From Acidimicrobiaceae bacterium (lineage in GTDB: Bacteria; Actinomycetota; Acidimicrobiia; Acidimicrobiales; RAAP-2): 40,483 nucleotides of DNA. Below, piece by piece: positions 16,182 through 25,622 of this stretch. The notes below the pieces were generated by a model. It was not told the origin of the DNA. It was given only the letters and a program-made list of their open reading frames with translations, and made no database searches. The stretch covers positions 17,425 through 57,907 of the forward strand of contig PKWY01000034.1 in the NCBI GenBank assembly GCA_003132205.1. Reading direction: 5' to 3'. A program made the position numbers and the translations under genes. How positions within the stretch are numbered: the first letter of the stretch is position 1; every line of letters starts with the position of its first letter.

Positions 16182-17084
16182 ATGAACTTTGATCTGCCTC
16201 TCGTCTTGGGCAGCGCCGTCGTTGGCTTCCTGGTTGGGCTCACGGGCATGGGCGGCGGCGCTCTCATGACGCCGATGCTGGTGCTGCTCTTCGGCGTGAC
16301 GCCGTCGGCCGCCATATCGTCGGACCTCGTCGCGGCCTTCTTCATGAAGCCGCTCGGCGTCGCCATCCACTGGCGGCGCGGCACCGTCCAGGGCAAGATC
16401 GTGAAGTACCTGTGCCTCGGTTCGGTCCCGGCGGCGTTCCTCGGAACGTTCGCCATGCACCTGGGAGGCCAGAGCGTCACCGCCGAGAAGCGGCTCCAGT
16501 TGCTGCTCGGTGTCGCCCTCATTCTCGGCGCCGGCTCCATGATCGCCCGGTTCGTTCTGCCGAGCCGCAAGCAAGGCTCGACTTCGGAGATAGTGATTCG
16601 ACGACTGCCCATCGTCGCCATCGGCGTCTTTGGCGGCTTCATGGTGGGCCTCACCTCGGTGGGTGCGGGCTCGCTGATCCTCGTGCTGCTGCTCTTCCTC
16701 TACCCCAATCTTCGCAGCGACCAACTGGTGGGTACGGACCTCGCCCAGTCGATTCCGCTGACCCTCGCCGCCACGATCGGGAGCCTGATCTTCGGCCACG
16801 TCCAGTTCGCCCTCACTGGCTCGATCATCCTCGGCAGTGTGCCCGCCGTGGTCGTGGGGGCACTACTGTCGTCTCGCGACATGAGCAGGCTGATCCGCCC
16901 CTTCATCGCCGGCGTGGCGCTGCTCAGCGGGCTGAAGTACGTGGGCCTGCCGATCCCGGCGCTCGGCGCATCGGCGGTCGTGATCCTCGCCGTCGTCGTC
17001 GTCGCCACCGCTCGCACTCGCCACATCGAGAAGCTCGAGGGGGCCGAGGACCTGGACGTCGAGCTGGCGCCGGCGGGCGGTTGA
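16182..17084 (+). CDS. TSUP-family (TauE/SafE) anion exporter
   Basis: A 300-aa membrane protein with about eight hydrophobic segments in two related halves. Family marks are VGLTGMGGGALMTPML (about 18-33) and the second-half echo FMVGLTSVGAGSLILVLLLF. TSUP proteins move sulfite, sulfonates or other organic anions across the inner membrane. The ATG has AAGGA about ten bases upstream, so unlike several neighbours it has a leader with a ribosome site, and the palindrome at 16144 suggests control. The exact substrate is unknown. It ends one base from the convergent era stop. Confidence 0.9.
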   Translation: MNFDLPLVLGSAVVGFLVGLTGMGGGALMTPMLVLLFGVTPSAAISSDLVAAFFMKPLGVAIHWRRGTVQGKIVKYLCLGSVPAAFLGTFAMHLGGQSVTAEKRLQLLLGVALILGAGSMIARFVLPSRKQGSTSEIVIRRLPIVAIGVFGGFMVGLTSVGAGSLILVLLLFLYPNLRSDQLVGTDLAQSIPLTLAATIGSLIFGHVQFALTGSIILGSVPAVVVGALLSSRDMSRLIRPFIAGVALLSGLKYVGLPIPALGASAVVILAVVVVATARTRHIEKLEGAEDLDVELAPAGG

Positions 17085-17085
17085 T

Positions 17086-17991
17086 TCAGTAACCGAGGCG
17101 GTCGAGGATGTCGTCGCGCTTCTGCCAGCCCGGCTCGACCGACACCTTCAACTCCAGGAAGCATCCTTCGGGAAGCTGGCGTCGCGCGGCGATGCCCACG
17201 TCCTTCAAGAGCTGACCTCCCTTGCCGATCACCATCCCCTTCTGGCTCTCGCGCTCCACGAGGATCTCGACGAGGATGTGGGGCCATTCGAACTCGGTGA
17301 CCCGGCAGTGGATCGAGTGCGGGAGCTCCTGCTTGGTCTTTCGAACCAGTTGCTCGCGCACCAACTCCGCGACCCACATCGCCTCGGGCACGTCCGAGAC
17401 CTCGTCCTCGCCGAAGAGGTACGGCGACTCGGGCATTGCCTGCTTCACGTACTTGACGAGGTCCTCGGTCCCCTCGCCGGTCTTCGCCGAGACCGGGAAG
17501 TACTCGACTCGCGCGGCGGCGCTTTCGAGGCCCCGGTCCGCCGCTATCTCGAGCACCGCCTCGTGGGCCGCCATCAACTGCGCCGCTATCGCGTCGCGCG
17601 ACGTGCGGTCCATCTTGTTGACGACGACGATGGGGCGCGGGCCGTTCGCGCGCTTGGAGTTCTCGAGCAGGGTGCCGATGACGTTGCGGTCGCCGGGTCC
17701 GATCGCCTTGCCGGCTTCGATCACGGCCATGATCACGTCGACGCCGTCCGCGGCGGCGCGGGCGGTCTGGTTGAGGCGCCCGCCGAGGCTCGTCTTCGGG
17801 CGATGGATGCCCGGCGTGTCGACGAAGATGATCTGGATCCCGTCCTCGGTCAGTATGCCGCGGATGGCCTGGCGCGTGGTGTTGGGACTTGCCGACGTGA
17901 TCGAGACCTTGGTCCCGATGACTTGATTGAGCAGCGTCGACTTGCCGACGTTGGGCCGGCCAATGATTGCGGCAAAGCCTGAGTAGGTCAC
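17086..17991 (-). CDS. era: GTPase Era
   Basis: A 301-aa GTPase that assists 16S rRNA 3' processing and 30S assembly. G1 GRPNVGKS is at 11-18, G3 is DTPG, G4 is NKMD, and the C-terminal KH domain has GMVIGKGGQLLKDVG. The GTG start overlaps the stop of the CNNM/CorC gene (GTGA). It is the last gene of the hrcA-to-era operon, adjoining ybeY, whose product works on the same rRNA. Confidence 0.97.
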   Translation of the reverse strand: MTYSGFAAIIGRPNVGKSTLLNQVIGTKVSITSASPNTTRQAIRGILTEDGIQIIFVDTPGIHRPKTSLGGRLNQTARAAADGVDVIMAVIEAGKAIGPGDRNVIGTLLENSKRANGPRPIVVVNKMDRTSRDAIAAQLMAAHEAVLEIAADRGLESAAARVEYFPVSAKTGEGTEDLVKYVKQAMPESPYLFGEDEVSDVPEAMWVAELVREQLVRKTKQELPHSIHCRVTEFEWPHILVEILVERESQKGMVIGKGGQLLKDVGIAARRQLPEGCFLELKVSVEPGWQKRDDILDRLGY

Positions 17992-19268
17992 GATGACTCC
18001 CGTACTGGTTCGACAAGAACCTCTTCGATGCGCCGGCCGTCCATGCGGATGACCGTCAGGTGGTAGTGCTTGGTGGTGAACATGTCGCCCTCCTCGGGGA
18101 CGCCCCCGGCGAGATCGAGCACGAGGCCGCCGACCGTGTCCCAGCCGTCCTTGGGCAGCGCGAGACCGTAATCCTCGTTGGCGTCGTCGATGTTGAGCCG
18201 GCCACTGAGCGAGAGCCCCGCCTCGATGGTCTGCTCCTCGCTGTTGATCACCGTCGGGTCCGACTCGTCGGTGATCTCGCCAACGAGCTCTTCGAGCACG
18301 TCCTCGAGGGTCACGAGACCGGCCGTCCCGCCGTACTCGTCGACGACCACGAAGAGGTGGCTCTGCGCCCGGCGAATCTCGGTGAGCAGCGACGCGACCC
18401 TCTTGGTTTCGGGGACGAAACGCACCTCGCCCATGTGCCGGGCGACCGGGGCCTCACCGCGGCCGTCCGCCACGAGCCCGGCGAGGATCCGCAGGTTCAC
18501 GATGCCGACAACGTCATCGACGCTCTCGCCGAGCACCGGGATGCGCGAGCGGCCTGACGCGATCGCGAGGTCGAGGGCTTCGCGGACGCTCGCGGTGTTC
18601 GCGATGTCGACCATGTCGATTCGCGGGACCATGACCTCACGGACGATGGTGTCGCCGAACTCGATCACCGATCGGATGAAGTTGCGCTCCTCCGAGGCGA
18701 TGGCCTCGTCCTCGTGCGCCACGTCGGCCATGGCGAGGACCTCGGATTCGGTCATCCGCTGGGTCTGGCCCGTCGTGCCGAAGAGCCCGATCACCACTTG
18801 GGCAATGGAGAGCAGCAACGTCGAGACCCACTTGATGGGCCAGAACTTCAGCAGCGCGCCGACGACCGGAGCCGTCGCGAGCGCGGCGTTGTCGGGGTAC
18901 TGGACGGCGAAGTTCTTCGGAATGGCCTCGAAGATGACGAAGATGACGATCACTTCGCCGACCGTGGCGATGAAGACGCCCGCGGCGCCGAATAACCGCT
19001 CGGCGAGGACGCCGACCATGGTCGCGGACACCAGTTGGCAGATCAGCACCAGCAAAAGCAGCGGATTGAGGAACTTCTCCGGCGCCTCGGCGAGCGCCAC
19101 CAGCGCCTTCGACCCGCGCCGGCCCTGGTCGCGCAGGGACCGGGCGCGCGACTTGTTCATTCGAACGAGCGACGTTTCGGCGAGCGCGAAGAAGCCCGAC
19201 AGCACCAGCAGCACCAGCACGCTGACCGCCAGGTAGGTGTCGCTCGAGGACCATACGGCCCCGATCAT
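17988..19268 (-). CDS. CNNM/CorC-type membrane protein (DUF21, CBS pair, CorC_HlyC)
   Basis: A 426-aa protein. An N-terminal DUF21 transmembrane domain (about 10-190) with LSGFFALAETSL is followed by two CBS domains (around MVPRIDMV and EYGGTAGLVTLEDVLEELVGEI) and a C-terminal CorC_HlyC transporter-associated domain. The family is linked to Mg2+/Co2+ efflux or its sensing; the old hemolysin label has little support. It overlaps ybeY upstream (ATGA) and era downstream. The ybeY-CNNM-era order is widely conserved in actinobacteria. Confidence 0.93.
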   Translation of the reverse strand: MIGAVWSSSDTYLAVSVLVLLVLSGFFALAETSLVRMNKSRARSLRDQGRRGSKALVALAEAPEKFLNPLLLLVLICQLVSATMVGVLAERLFGAAGVFIATVGEVIVIFVIFEAIPKNFAVQYPDNAALATAPVVGALLKFWPIKWVSTLLLSIAQVVIGLFGTTGQTQRMTESEVLAMADVAHEDEAIASEERNFIRSVIEFGDTIVREVMVPRIDMVDIANTASVREALDLAIASGRSRIPVLGESVDDVVGIVNLRILAGLVADGRGEAPVARHMGEVRFVPETKRVASLLTEIRRAQSHLFVVVDEYGGTAGLVTLEDVLEELVGEITDESDPTVINSEEQTIEAGLSLSGRLNIDDANEDYGLALPKDGWDTVGGLVLDLAGGVPEEGDMFTTKHYHLTVIRMDGRRIEEVLVEPVRESS

Positions 19269-19767
19269 GAGCCGCTCGACTGGTAGTGGCGCGCCAGAAG
19301 CTCGCGCTCGCGCGCTTCCATCCTCTCGGCCTCCTCGTCAACCATGTGGTCCCAACCGAGCAGGTGCAGCACGCCGTGGACCACCAACAGCGCGATCTCG
19401 TCGTCGAACGAGCACTCGTGGTCGACGGCGTTTCGCGCGGCGATCGCCGGGCAGATGACGATGTCGCCGATCAGCTGGGGGATCTCTGGCGGCGGCGGCT
19501 CGCCCGGGCCGGTGCCGCCGGCGTCGGGGACCCGTCCCGTGGGATCGGGCTCGCCGTCGATGGGGAAGCTCAACACGTCGGTCGGGCCCTCTTTACCCAT
19601 GAACTGCTGGTTGAGCGCCGACATGGTGACCTCGTCGGAGAAGATCAGCGACACCTCGGCGAGGCCGCGTATGCCCTCGTCGACGAGTGCGCCGTTCGCG
19701 AGCGCGACCCAGCGTTCGAGGTCGATGGGGTGGTCGCGCTGCTCGTCGGCAGCGTAGATATCGATCG

Positions 19768-19771
<4 letters not shown>
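19265..19771 (-). CDS. ybeY: Endoribonuclease YbeY
   Basis: A 168-aa zinc-dependent RNase needed for 16S rRNA 3' maturation and ribosome quality control. The metal motif HGVLHLLGWDH is at about 131-141, and LSFPIDGEP marks the conserved core. A Gly/Pro-rich insertion (about 72-97, PDAGGTGPGEPPPPE) lengthens the usual 150-aa protein. The ATG overlaps the phoH stop and its own stop overlaps the CNNM start. Confidence 0.96.
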
Positions 19772-20729
<958 letters not shown>

Positions 20730-20733
<4 letters not shown>

Positions 20734-21074
20734 CCGGGGGGCCACTCCAGTCGCCTTCCGCCAAGGACGTGAAGGTGAAGATGGGGAACGCTCATCTGGG
20801 CGTCGGCGCCCACGTTCATGACCAGCCGGTAGCCGCTCTCGCGTACGCCCTCGATCTCGCTGACGCGCTGGGCGAGCAGGACCAGGTCGTCCACCACTCC
20901 CCCGTGGGCGTCCGCGATGTGGTCCGCGCTCGTGATGTGCTTCTTGGGCACGACCAGCACGTGGACGGGGGCCTGGGGCTCGATGTCGTAGAAGGCGTAG
21001 GCGGTGTCGCTCTCAGCGACCTTCTTCGACGGAATCTCTCCCGCGACTATTTTGCAAAAAAGGCATTCACTCAT
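20730..21074 (-). CDS. HIT-family nucleotide hydrolase/transferase
   Basis: A 114-aa protein of the HINT/protein-kinase-C-interacting branch. The N-terminal CLFCKIV could bind zinc together with later residues, and the histidine triad is HLHLHV (H98, H100, H102). Such enzymes hydrolyse adenosine phosphoramidates and aminoacyl-AMP adducts. It lies 15 bases after rsmE and overlaps phoH. Confidence 0.93.
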
Positions 21075-21089
21075 CTGTTGCTCTCATCA

Positions 21090-21803
21090 TTACTCATTGC
21101 GCTCATGGTTGAGGGTAAATCCCCACTCACCAGCGCCGAAGGCCAGCAGCGACGCCGCGACCACTCCCGCAGTTTCGGCCCGCAGCACCGTCGGGCCGAG
21201 TCCCACGCGATGCCGGTCCGGCGCCCATTCGTCGGCACTCCAGCCGCCCTCGGGGCCGATCGCCACCGCGCGCACCCCGCTCCAATCGGGGCTCCCCGAA
21301 AAATCCGCGACCGCGACCTGCGCGGGGACGTCATCCACGTTCACCGGCTGATCGACCACGATCTCGTAGGTGCGTCGGCACTGGCCGGACGCCTCGCGCG
21401 CGATGCGGCGCCAACGCGCGACGATCTTGTCGCGGGTCTCGCCCCTGAACTTCACGACGAGATGACGGCTCACCAGCGGAACGATCCGGCTCACCCCAAG
21501 CTCAGTCGCCTTCGCGACCGCCCACTCGCTTCGGTCGCCCTTCAATGGCGCCAGGTACAGCACCGTCTCGGGCGTCACCGGGTCGACGTGCACGGGCGTG
21601 ACCCTCGTGAGCCCGCGGTCACTCACCTCGCAGAGCGACCACGCACCGCGGCCGTCGGTCACGACGACCTCCTCGCCGCTTCGCGCGCGAAGCACGGTGC
21701 GAAGATGATGCTCATCGTCGGGTTCGAGCGCGGGACGTTCCGGGTCCTCGACCATGAACTGGCCAAGCGCCGCCACCCGGCGGGGCCACTCGTGGTAGCT
21801 CAC
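21090..21803 (-). CDS. rsmE: 16S rRNA m3U1498 methyltransferase RsmE
   Basis: A 237-aa SPOUT-class enzyme methylating N3 of U1498 in 16S rRNA. The N-terminal PUA-like domain (HHLRTVLRARSGEEVVVTDG) is followed by the knot motifs KATELGVSRIVPL, IGPEGGWSADE and GPTVLRAETA. The GTG start overlaps the dnaJ stop (GTGA). The dnaJ-rsmE pairing is common across bacteria. Confidence 0.95.
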   Translation of the reverse strand: MSYHEWPRRVAALGQFMVEDPERPALEPDDEHHLRTVLRARSGEEVVVTDGRGAWSLCEVSDRGLTRVTPVHVDPVTPETVLYLAPLKGDRSEWAVAKATELGVSRIVPLVSRHLVVKFRGETRDKIVARWRRIAREASGQCRRTYEIVVDQPVNVDDVPAQVAVADFSGSPDWSGVRAVAIGPEGGWSADEWAPDRHRVGLGPTVLRAETAGVVAASLLAFGAGEWGFTLNHERNE

Positions 21804-22903
21804 TTCTTCGAGCCTCGACGGCGCGAGAAGAGTCCGCCCGCGTGCTCCTTCACCGCTTCGCCACGGTGCTCGGCGAGCTGGCGAAGAAGGTCCCTCGAGG
21901 TGTCGTCAAGCTCGGTCGGCACGTCGACGACGAGGTGCACGAACAGGTCACCGCGACCGCGTCCGTGAAGGTGCTCGATGCCCTCGTGGCGGATGCGGTG
22001 GACGGTTCCGTTGGCGCTGCCGGGCTCGACCTCGATGCTCGACGCCCCTCGAAGCGTCGGAACCTCGATCTCGGCCCCGAGCGCCGCCTGGCTGAACGCA
22101 ATGTGGGCTTCGTGGTGCAGGTCGTTGCCGTGGCGTTCGAAGCGCTCGTCGGGAGCCACCCGGAGGTGCACGAAGAGCCGACCGTTGGGTCCCCCGCGAA
22201 CTCCGGCGGGTCCGCGGTCGCCCAGGCGCATCGTGGAGCCGTCCTCGACCCCGGCGGGAATCTGGATGGTCAGCGTGCTCGTCTCGTTCTTTCGTCCCTC
22301 GCCTCGACAGTCGCTGCACGGCGACTCGATGCGCGTTCCCATGCCGTTGCAGCGCGTGCACGGCATGGCGGTGACCATCTGGCCGAGAATCGAGTTTCGA
22401 ACCCGGCGGACCTCTCCGAGTCCGGCGCACTCGACGCACGTGGTGGGCGTCGTCCCCTCGGCGCATCCAGATCCGGCGCAGGTCGAGCAGCGCTGGGGAA
22501 GCGTGACGGTGATCTCGTGGCTGGCGCCGAAGGCCGCGTCGTCCAGTGTGATGTCCACCGAGATCTCGGCGTCGGGCCCGGGCTGGGGGCCACGGCGATG
22601 CTGGGGCCTTCCACCCATTCCCCCGAAGAACATGTCGAAGATGTCCTGCACCGAGCCCCCACCGAAGGGACTGCCCGCGCCGCCAACGTCGGAGCCGAAC
22701 CGGTCGTAGTTCGCGCGGCGCTCGGGGTCCGAAAGGATCTCGTAGGCCTGGGACACTTCCTTGAAGTGCGCCTCGGCGGCGGCGTCACCGGGGTTCGCGT
22801 CGGGGTGATACTGGCGCGCGAGGCGGCGATAGGCCTTCTTCAGATCCTCGGGCGCGACGTTGCGGTCCACCTCGAGCACGGCGTAGAGATCGGTATTAGG
22901 CAA
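21800..22903 (-). CDS. dnaJ: Chaperone DnaJ
   Basis: A 367-aa co-chaperone that delivers substrates to DnaK. The J domain has HPD at 33-35, a Gly/Phe-rich linker follows, and four CxxCxGxG-type zinc motifs (CSTCAGSG, CVECAGLG, CTRCNGMG, CSDCRGEG) precede the C-terminal substrate-binding domains. I start at TTG 22903 because GGAGAGG lies six bases upstream and the protein then begins PNTDLYAVLEV, as in relatives; a TTG six codons earlier lacks a site. It overlaps the end of hrcA by eight bases. Under CIRCE control through hrcA. Confidence 0.95.
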   Translation of the reverse strand: MPNTDLYAVLEVDRNVAPEDLKKAYRRLARQYHPDANPGDAAAEAHFKEVSQAYEILSDPERRANYDRFGSDVGGAGSPFGGGSVQDIFDMFFGGMGGRPQHRRGPQPGPDAEISVDITLDDAAFGASHEITVTLPQRCSTCAGSGCAEGTTPTTCVECAGLGEVRRVRNSILGQMVTAMPCTRCNGMGTRIESPCSDCRGEGRKNETSTLTIQIPAGVEDGSTMRLGDRGPAGVRGGPNGRLFVHLRVAPDERFERHGNDLHHEAHIAFSQAALGAEIEVPTLRGASSIEVEPGSANGTVHRIRHEGIEHLHGRGRGDLFVHLVVDVPTELDDTSRDLLRQLAEHRGEAVKEHAGGLFSRRRGSKK

Positions 22904-23945
22904 GGTCGTCCTCTCCGCCAAAGTGGCGGGCTAGATGCTGAGAAACCATTCCAGCGGCGGCTAACGCTTCGCGGTACTTCATGCGGGTGGGACCGAGCAG
23001 GCCCACCGCTCCTGCGGGGGCACCGTCGATCGTCACCGGGGCGACGATCACCGCGCACGCCGAGAGCGGCTCGTAGCCGTGCTCGGAGCCGATGGCGACC
23101 GAGAGTCCCTGGTTCAAGATGTCCTGGACGAGGGTCACAACCAGGAGCTCCTGCTCGAGGATGCTGAGGACCTTGCGCACAGTCTCGACGCCGGCGAAGA
23201 CCTCGGCGACCTTCGAGGATCCTCCGATGAAGACCTGCTCGCCGTCGGTCGTCGGCTGCTCGGCGTGCAGCACGCTGACCGATTCCCTGATGAGTGTCGC
23301 GACGCCGTCCGAGCGCGAGGGCACTTGCACGCGGTGCTCGAGCGTCGTGCCGATGAGCAGGGCGTTCAACTGCCTCGAGGCTTCGGACACGTCGACGAAG
23401 TTCGCGTCGAACGTGGTATTCACGCTGTGCTTCACGACCGATCCGTCCGAGAAGACGGTCACGAGCAACTGGTGGCGGGCGTCGAGGCTCACGAGCTGCA
23501 CGCTGAGGATCGAGGCGTGCGAGTGGCCCGCGCTGACGACGACCGAGGTGTAGCTCGTCAGTTCGCTGAGCAGCGTCGAGGTCTTTTCGAGCACGTCCTC
23601 GACCTCGCCGCGCACGTTGGTGAAGAAGTCGCGCACCTGGTACTGCTGGGCGGAACTCAGGACCCCCGACTTCAGGTGGTCAACGAAGTAGCGGTAGCCC
23701 TTGTCGGTGGGTACGCGGCCCGCTGACGTGTGGGGCTGGGCGAGGTAACCCTCGCGTTCGAGCGCCACCATCTCGGACCTGACCGTCGCGGGAGAGACAT
23801 CAACGTCAGCGCTGTGCGCCACGGACGAGGAACCGACGGGCTGGGCGGTGTCGATGTGCTCGGCGACGACGGCTTCCAGGATGGTGGCCTTGCGCGCGTC
23901 GAGGTCACTCGGTGACGGTGATGTTTTCGCGGCGCGACGGGCCAT
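22896..23945 (-). CDS. hrcA: Heat-inducible transcription repressor HrcA
   Basis: A 349-aa repressor of class I heat-shock genes. The N-terminal winged helix (ARKATILEAVVAEHI to VSPATVRSEMVALEREGYL, about 16-69) binds CIRCE; the GAF-like dimerisation domain follows. ATG 23945 has AAGGAGG four bases upstream. A CIRCE element at 23958-23984 overlaps the promoter, so the whole hrcA-dnaJ-rsmE-HIT-phoH-ybeY-CNNM-era series is likely autoregulated and heat-inducible. Confidence 0.97.
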   Translation of the reverse strand: MARRAAKTSPSPSDLDARKATILEAVVAEHIDTAQPVGSSSVAHSADVDVSPATVRSEMVALEREGYLAQPHTSAGRVPTDKGYRYFVDHLKSGVLSSAQQYQVRDFFTNVRGEVEDVLEKTSTLLSELTSYTSVVVSAGHSHASILSVQLVSLDARHQLLVTVFSDGSVVKHSVNTTFDANFVDVSEASRQLNALLIGTTLEHRVQVPSRSDGVATLIRESVSVLHAEQPTTDGEQVFIGGSSKVAEVFAGVETVRKVLSILEQELLVVTLVQDILNQGLSVAIGSEHGYEPLSACAVIVAPVTIDGAPAGAVGLLGPTRMKYREALAAAGMVSQHLARHFGGEDDLA

Positions 23946-23957
23946 GCTTCCTCCTTG

Positions 23958-23984
23958 TTAGCAGTCAATTCTACCGAGTGCCAA
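23958..23984. promoter_or_regulatory. CIRCE operator (HrcA binding site)
   Basis: TTAGCAGTC, nine bases, GAGTGCCAA: this matches the CIRCE consensus TTAGCACTC-N9-GAGTGCTAA at all but two positions. It begins 13 bases upstream of the hrcA ATG. The nine-base spacer contains TAGAAT on the reverse strand (23968-23973), the probable -10 box, so bound HrcA would cover the promoter. Confidence 0.92.
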
Positions 23985-24016
23985 CGCGCGAGCGTACTTC
24001 GCACTTCCTTCGCTCA

Positions 24017-24022
24017 TAAGGT
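24017..24022 (+). promoter_or_regulatory. -10 box of the DUF2332 gene (leaderless)
   Basis: TAAGGT ends six bases before GTG 24029; no Shine-Dalgarno is present. Confidence 0.5.
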
Positions 24023-24028
24023 GAATCG

Positions 24029-25078
24029 GTGAGCGAGGAACCCTTTGACGCGGCCGCTGCCTATCGCTGGTCGCTCTCCGCAGAGGACCGAGCCCGCCTG
24101 CCCTACTACGACGGGCTCGTCAACGCCCTCTCGAAGGCCGAAATCGGCCGGACCCTGCTCGAAGAAGCGCGCCCCGAGCAGCGAAATCCGATGCTGGTGC
24201 TCGCGGCGCTGCACTACGGCGCTCTCTGCGCCGACCCGGTCCTCGCGCCGCTCTACGACGCGATTGACGAGCTCGCGCCCGAGGAGTTCGCCTCGCGGGT
24301 CGTTTCGAGGCTCGAGGAACGGCCGGACCTCGTTCGACGCCAGCTCCACCGCGTGACCCAGACCAACGAGCCCGGGCGCAGCGCGGTGCTGGCCGCGGTC
24401 CTGGGCGAGTTGAAGGCGCGCGGCGTTGACGATATCCATCTGATCGATATCGGCACTTCCATGGGCCTCAACCTTTATCCCGACCACTACCGGGTGAACG
24501 TGCAAGACCCGTCGGACCCGAGCGTGCTCGTGATGCACGATCTCAACGGAAATGTCCGAAGCGGGGCTCTGCCGATCGTCCATCAACGGATCGGCATCGA
24601 CCTCAACCCCCTCGACCCAGAGCAACCGGACGACGTGCGGTGGCTCGAAGCGTGCCTGTGGCCCGAGGAGCCCCATCGAAACGCGCGCTTCCGCTCCATC
24701 CTCGAGCAGATGAAGCAGTGGCCACCCGCGACCCGCCTGAAGGGTCCGGCAGTCGAACTGATCGACGAAGCGGTCTCCTCGTGCTCGTCAAACGCGACAC
24801 CCGTCATCTTCCATTCGTGGGTGGCGGCGTACTTCACCCTGGCCGAGCAACGCGAATTCCGTGGACGGGTGATGCGCCACGCCGCGGCGGGGGCGATCTG
24901 GATCTACTTCGAGCACCCCTCGAGCGTGCCTGGGCTCGACCCGCCGCCGAGCGTCACCGCTCCGCCACGAAAGGGCGGCTCGCAGATTGTCGTGAGTGAG
25001 GCCGGCGCGGAGCCCGCCTCGTGGGGCTGGGCCCATCCGCACGGCCGGTGGATCGCGCTCACGGCGCCGCCAGATTGA
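24029..25078 (+). CDS. DUF2332 family protein
   Basis: A 349-aa soluble protein of a mainly actinobacterial family with no established reaction. Family-like features are the NPMLVLAALHYGAL segment, a Rossmann-like glycine motif in IDIGTSMGLNLYPDHYR, an acidic GIDLNPLDPEQPDDVRWLEAC stretch, and VIFHSWVAAYFT. The arrangement is suggestive of a SAM-methyltransferase-like fold (IDIG...; GIDLNPLD), but this is inference. The start follows a leaderless promoter. A DinB-family gene follows after 33 bp on the same strand. Confidence 0.85.
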   Translation: MSEEPFDAAAAYRWSLSAEDRARLPYYDGLVNALSKAEIGRTLLEEARPEQRNPMLVLAALHYGALCADPVLAPLYDAIDELAPEEFASRVVSRLEERPDLVRRQLHRVTQTNEPGRSAVLAAVLGELKARGVDDIHLIDIGTSMGLNLYPDHYRVNVQDPSDPSVLVMHDLNGNVRSGALPIVHQRIGIDLNPLDPEQPDDVRWLEACLWPEEPHRNARFRSILEQMKQWPPATRLKGPAVELIDEAVSSCSSNATPVIFHSWVAAYFTLAEQREFRGRVMRHAAAGAIWIYFEHPSSVPGLDPPPSVTAPPRKGGSQIVVSEAGAEPASWGWAHPHGRWIALTAPPD

Positions 25079-25111
25079 GATCCTTCGCGTTCGAGAGTTC
25101 GCCTATGGCTC

Positions 25112-25621
25112 GTGTGTATCCCTCTCGAAGCAGCCCCGTTTCAGTCGGGGCCCGAGCAGGTCCAACTGAGTTCGTGGCTCGACTTCTACCGCGACACCTT
25201 GGCCTTGAAGTGCGCTGGACTATCGATCGAACAGCTCGCTCTGCCATCGGTCCCGCCCTCAACGCTCACGTTGCGGGGCCTGCTTCGCCACACGACGTTT
25301 GTCGAGCAGCACTGGTTCCAGCTCACGCTCGCGGGCTTAGACGCCGAACCGCTCTACGAGAAGGAGAACGACCCCGACGGCGACGTCAACGATCGTGCCA
25401 GCGCGTCACTCGAGGACGTCGAGAGGCACTTCCGGAAATCGTGCGAACGCTCGCGTGAGCTCTGCCAGGGACTTGACCTCGACACGATGGCGCGTGCCCC
25501 GCGACCCGGGCGCGAGGTCCACTTGCGATGGATCTACATCCACATGGTCGAGGAGTACGCGCGACACTGCGGCCACGCCGACCTGCTACGTGAATGCATC
25601 GACGGCGTAACGGGCTACTGA
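25112..25621 (+). CDS. DinB-family (DUF664) protein
   Basis: A 169-aa four-helix-bundle protein of the DinB/YfiT superfamily, DUF664 branch, common in actinobacteria. Three metal-ligand histidines are visible: H in LLRHTTFVEQHWF (about 50 and 56) and HMVEEYARHCGH (about 144-155). Relatives are mycothiol- or bacillithiol-dependent S-transferases, so a detoxification role is possible. The GTG start has no good ribosome site and the exact N-terminus is uncertain. It ends one base from the convergent lepA stop, inside the 11-bp palindrome ACTGAGTCAGT. Confidence 0.82.
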   Translation: MCIPLEAAPFQSGPEQVQLSSWLDFYRDTLALKCAGLSIEQLALPSVPPSTLTLRGLLRHTTFVEQHWFQLTLAGLDAEPLYEKENDPDGDVNDRASASLEDVERHFRKSCERSRELCQGLDLDTMARAPRPGREVHLRWIYIHMVEEYARHCGHADLLRECIDGVTGY

Positions 25622-25622
25622 G

